Assembly (NCBI GenBank): GCA_032622095.1
Contig: CP136064.1
Span: forward strand, 150,475,819 to 150,539,818
Length of the DNA stretch: 64,000 nt
From: Siphonodentalium dalli
Taxonomy: Eukaryota > Mollusca > Scaphopoda > Gadilida > Siphonodentaliidae
Direction: 5' to 3'
Below, in pieces: positions 61,111 to 64,000 of the stretch. The notes under the pieces are model-generated. The model ran no database searches and was not told the DNA's origin. It worked only from the letters and a program-made list of their open reading frames with translations. Position 1 is the stretch's first letter. Every line of letters begins with the position of its first letter. The translations under genes and the position numbers were made by a program.

Positions 61111-62880
61111 AAGATATTCAAGAAATAAATGTGAAAAAGGCATCCCAAACAAATTGGGCTTGCATCTTTTAACGCCTTCATATTGACTACACGATTGTGT
61201 GTTTACAGTATGATATGCGATCATAAAAATAAATTTCCGATTTTGTGATATCATAATTTTAGGAGCACAAATTTAAGAAATAATTTAAAAGCTTGACAAA
61301 ATGGGTTAAAAAGGCAATCAGAATAGTAACACAAAACGGATTGTTTCATTGGCTATCCGATGAAAAAATAGCCAATAACCAATGCTCTTTCTAAAACACA
61401 TTGACGCACCATGTAAACAAAGATGAACGACAGCCACGCGGGTGTTTCGCCCGCCCTAAGAATTAGTCAGGTAACTATAATGCTGTTCTATCGCCATCGA
61501 ACACGACGGGTTAACAATTTATCATGTTATAGGTTATATATAAGAGGTTGTCATAATTGACATATATGATTCTTGCAACAAAATTGGAATAAATTCGCTA
61601 AGCGAACGCAGACAAAACAATTACTTGGCTTGATAAAAATAGAGTTACCTCCTGTGTTCTACAAGGTGTTTAAAGGGACGCGGTCTTCGTTATAGATTAT
61701 AATTTAGAAATAACATTTATCAAATTATAATAATTCCTCTATAATATAATATAGTATAGCATAGTAATGATATTGATGCGATATTATTTACAAATCACTC
61801 TTTGTGTCAGAGAAGATGCACTAGCTGGCAGTAGCAACATAACAAACTTTTTTGTATTTGAGATTTTGTTGAAATATTTTGGGTATTGTAGTAATTTAGA
61901 ACATAAACATAACCATTTGATTGGGTTTCATTACTTAGAATAGGTCTAAGTTAGAAAAATTGACTTTGAAAAAATTTCAGTTTTTAATTTAAGACATGAG
62001 AAATTCATATTTCGAGAAATGCTCCAAAGTCGAACCCATGACATAGAACACACCAGGATTGACTCAGTTAGGTAATATTGTGTCTTTGTCTTACTTAAGG
62101 TTATATTCTGTTGAAATATGATGGAATTGATGGAATTAATTGTCAGCAATGAATGTGCCATGAGCGGCAAGTGGCGGACAACATGGAAAAAAGGAAGAAA
62201 ATTGCAACATTTTGCCAGAATGTATATATATCTGGAAAGCAGCCTATAGAATGACACAGCATGCTGCAGCTAAGTTATGTGAATGACAATCCGCTCACTT
62301 TTTCGAATGTCCTTGATTTGATCTTGATAATATTGCCTTTCACTTCTTTAGAACTCCAAGAATGTGAAGTTCAAAATGTATAACTTGCCTCTCCCTTATA
62401 ATTACGGTAACTAAAAACTGTGCCCCCGGAGCACCATATATTGGAAATAAATGGGCATTGGGCTTGTTATTATATTACGAAGACGTCCCTATGCGAAGTC
62501 GGCCCCATTAATTAGAAGGGATTAAATCGGCTTAATTTTATTGAGGTAGTGTTTATGTTGGCTAATTGTGAGGTCCTCAATTTTTGCAAACATATTATTA
62601 ATATGATATCACTCAATTATGGAATGTGTTCCGTTTAGCATGAGTACAGTATCAAATAAATGCATGATGAAGACTTTTAATTTAAAGGTAGGCTCAGTTT
62701 ACTATAGACCCTGCCTGACCAAGACTCAGAGCCCCATAAATGTTTGTCTTATAGCGACTGATGGTTCACTAAAGACCCACCCCTGTGCTCTACCACAACA
62801 GCTGTTTAGAATGCCTGTGAATGTCACTACAAAACTTTACACATCACAGCTTTCAATGAGATTATTACATATATTATACA
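61111..62880. other. gene-free stretch
   Basis: Frames of 103 codons (61946-62257, -) and 92 codons (62619-62897, +) occur without splice context or motifs. No repeats matched elsewhere. Confidence 0.35.
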
Positions 62881-62882
62881 TC

Positions 62883-63031
62883 CAAGCCTTGAAATAGTGT
62901 CTGTCATTTGCAGAATGAGGTCCCCAGAGGGCAAATTTAGTGATGCTAACCAGCATAGCGTGTTAGCATCACCAAATTCACCCTCTGGGGACCTCATTCT
63001 AAAAATGACAGGCACACGATTTCAAGGCTTG
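62883..63031. repeat. 149-bp hairpin MITE
   Basis: Arms of 68-70 bp (caagccttgaaat ... gatgctaac and gttagcatc ... atttcaaggcttg) pair with few mismatches around an 11-nt loop (62951-62961). The core gaggtccccagagg/cctctggggacctc pairs perfectly. The two 62-76 codon frames crossing it on opposite strands are mirror images of the hairpin. Confidence 0.92.
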
Positions 63032-63224
63032 AATGCACACAGTATAATATATATAAACCACTTTTACTTATGTTATACAATACATACAGTTTTTTATATT
63101 CACATAATGTTATACTATTTTGTGTAAAATTACACTTTCAACGTGTTTATTGCTGCTAACAAAATAAAATATAATCTAACACCTGTAGCGATCAGCTGTT
63201 TTGACCAGGTACTTAGGTGTAATC

Positions 63225-63242
63225 GAAACTGAAAGTGAAACT
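63225..63242 (+). promoter_or_regulatory. ISRE-like triple GAAA element
   Basis: GAAACTGAAAGTGAAACT is three GAAANT hexamers in perfect 6-bp register, the arrangement bound by interferon regulatory factors (IRF) as a composite ISRE. A second partial site (gcgaaacgaa) lies near 63458-63467. Molluscs encode IRF-family proteins (established), but a functional role here is inference. Confidence 0.45.
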
Positions 63243-63431
63243 GATATAACGGTAATCACAACAATTGATAAGTTGTGTCGGAGACAATGGGAACAAGGTC
63301 ATGGCACTCCGAATATACGTATTCAATGTTTAGCTTCACCTACCACAAAATAAACAAGTGAAATATATTCTTAGTATAGCTTTTGCTTCGTAAAAAGCGT
63401 TCTGTTCGCGAAAACGTGCTTCAATTCTTCC

Positions 63432-63580
63432 GATCTGGATCTAAAGCGGAAGTGAGAACTATTCAGCGAAACGAACCCTTGCCATTTCCGTTTGTCTATT
63501 TATAGCTACTATAAAATTTGGTTCGCCATTAACTTTTACCAGGTATATAAGCGGCTGGCCGTTGAGAGCGCAGCAGGTAA
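63432..63580 (+). promoter_or_regulatory. candidate core promoter, plus strand
   Basis: An ETS core (gcggaagtgag) near 63448 precedes two TATA-like boxes, TATAAAA at 63510-63516 and TATATAA at 63544-63550. Then cggctggccgttgagagcg and CAG|GTAAAT at 63576/63577 could be a short 5' untranslated exon and donor. If so a gene runs off the right edge; none of its coding sequence is visible. Confidence 0.35.
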
Positions 63581-64000
63581 ATCATTTTTTTTTCTGTCTC
63601 AAACATTACTTTTTATCCACGTGAACTGCATTTAACCCCAATTACTGTGTCCGCCTAATTTTCGAAAAATTCTTTTATCATGTTCTAATTGATCCCGGTT
63701 ATTTATTTGAGCACTAAATGATAGCTTATTTATTCGGATTTCGTTTTAGCGCGAAATCCAAAAAGATCTATAAGGCCTAAACAAATAATACCTTTGTTTC
63801 CGCTTTGTTTTTTGGATAACTTTTTTTTTCCAGTATCTTTAAAAATAACTGTATAATACTTGTCAATAACCCAAACTATGCACTTCTTAGCCCCAATCAG
63901 GTTAACCCAGATGACAGAGGAACTAGAAACTCCAATTCAATCTTACATATGCTTTAATATTTACATATATACTAGTCTATATACTAAGATAGTCTTTGAT

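Overview
This is an AT-rich (roughly one third GC by eye) eukaryotic genomic window dominated by non-coding DNA and transposable-element debris. Splice signals (yyyyag / GTAAGT), a single rootletin exon, tRNA-derived SINEs, rolling-circle Helitrons, piggyBac-, hAT- and CACTA-type DNA transposons, decayed non-LTR retrotransposons, frequent acatgta motifs and a tandem 'ccataact..ggtgaaaatt' repeat ending in 'gacaga' tracts all point to a marine invertebrate, most likely a lophotrochozoan and plausibly a bivalve mollusc. That placement is inference. Nothing looks bacterial, and there is no operon, CRISPR array or convincing tRNA or rRNA gene.

Protein-coding content is sparse. The one exon I can name is on the minus strand at 21917-22186: 90 codons with clean acceptor and donor, matching the N-terminal region of the ciliary-root protein rootletin (CROCC). 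Weaker exon-like segments have splice-like edges and protein-like translations but no recognised family: 1592-1787 (-), 6123-6168 (-), 25981-26204 (+, terminal, with a poly(A) signal), 34254-34423 (+), 36354-36642 (-), 36743-36919 (+), 48148-48341 (-) and 56853-56971 (-). In DNA this AT-rich, open frames of 60-140 codons are expected by chance, so most long ORFs were not called as genes.

Layout. 0-13 kb: piggyBac-type miniature elements bounded by TTAA (1181-1561, 4308-4544, 5212-5441, 7628-8359, 9893-10683) and a dispersed repeat family. 13-18.5 kb: old diverged repeats. 18.5-20.6 kb: a dead LINE. 21.9-24.6 kb: the rootletin exon, an exact 229-bp tandem duplication and a 1.37-kb element with 68-bp inverted ends and a 9-bp target duplication. 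26-27.1 kb: possible 3' end of a plus-strand gene, then a tandem repeat. 28.3-31.5 kb: a CACTA-like element carrying two Helitrons joined tail-to-head. 32.2-33.3 kb: a Helitron inserted inside the hairpin of a piggyBac-type element. 37.7 kb SINE; 39.1-40.2 kb hAT element; 40.85 kb LINE tail. 41.7-47 kb: CpG-rich promoter-like patches, a 305-bp fold-back and a long (AG)n run. 49-51 kb: large inverted repeat. 53.8-54.8 kb: second hAT-like element. 56-61 kb: fold-back, three-unit tandem array, four copies of a 14-bp motif and a 130-bp repeat shared between 56 and 61 kb. 62.9 kb: a 149-bp hairpin. 63.2-63.6 kb: a promoter-like segment with a perfect triple GAAA (ISRE-like) motif upstream of TATA boxes, just before the window ends.

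The genes do not form a visible pathway. The biology best supported here is layered transposon history, where several insertions can be resolved to the base and ordered in time.
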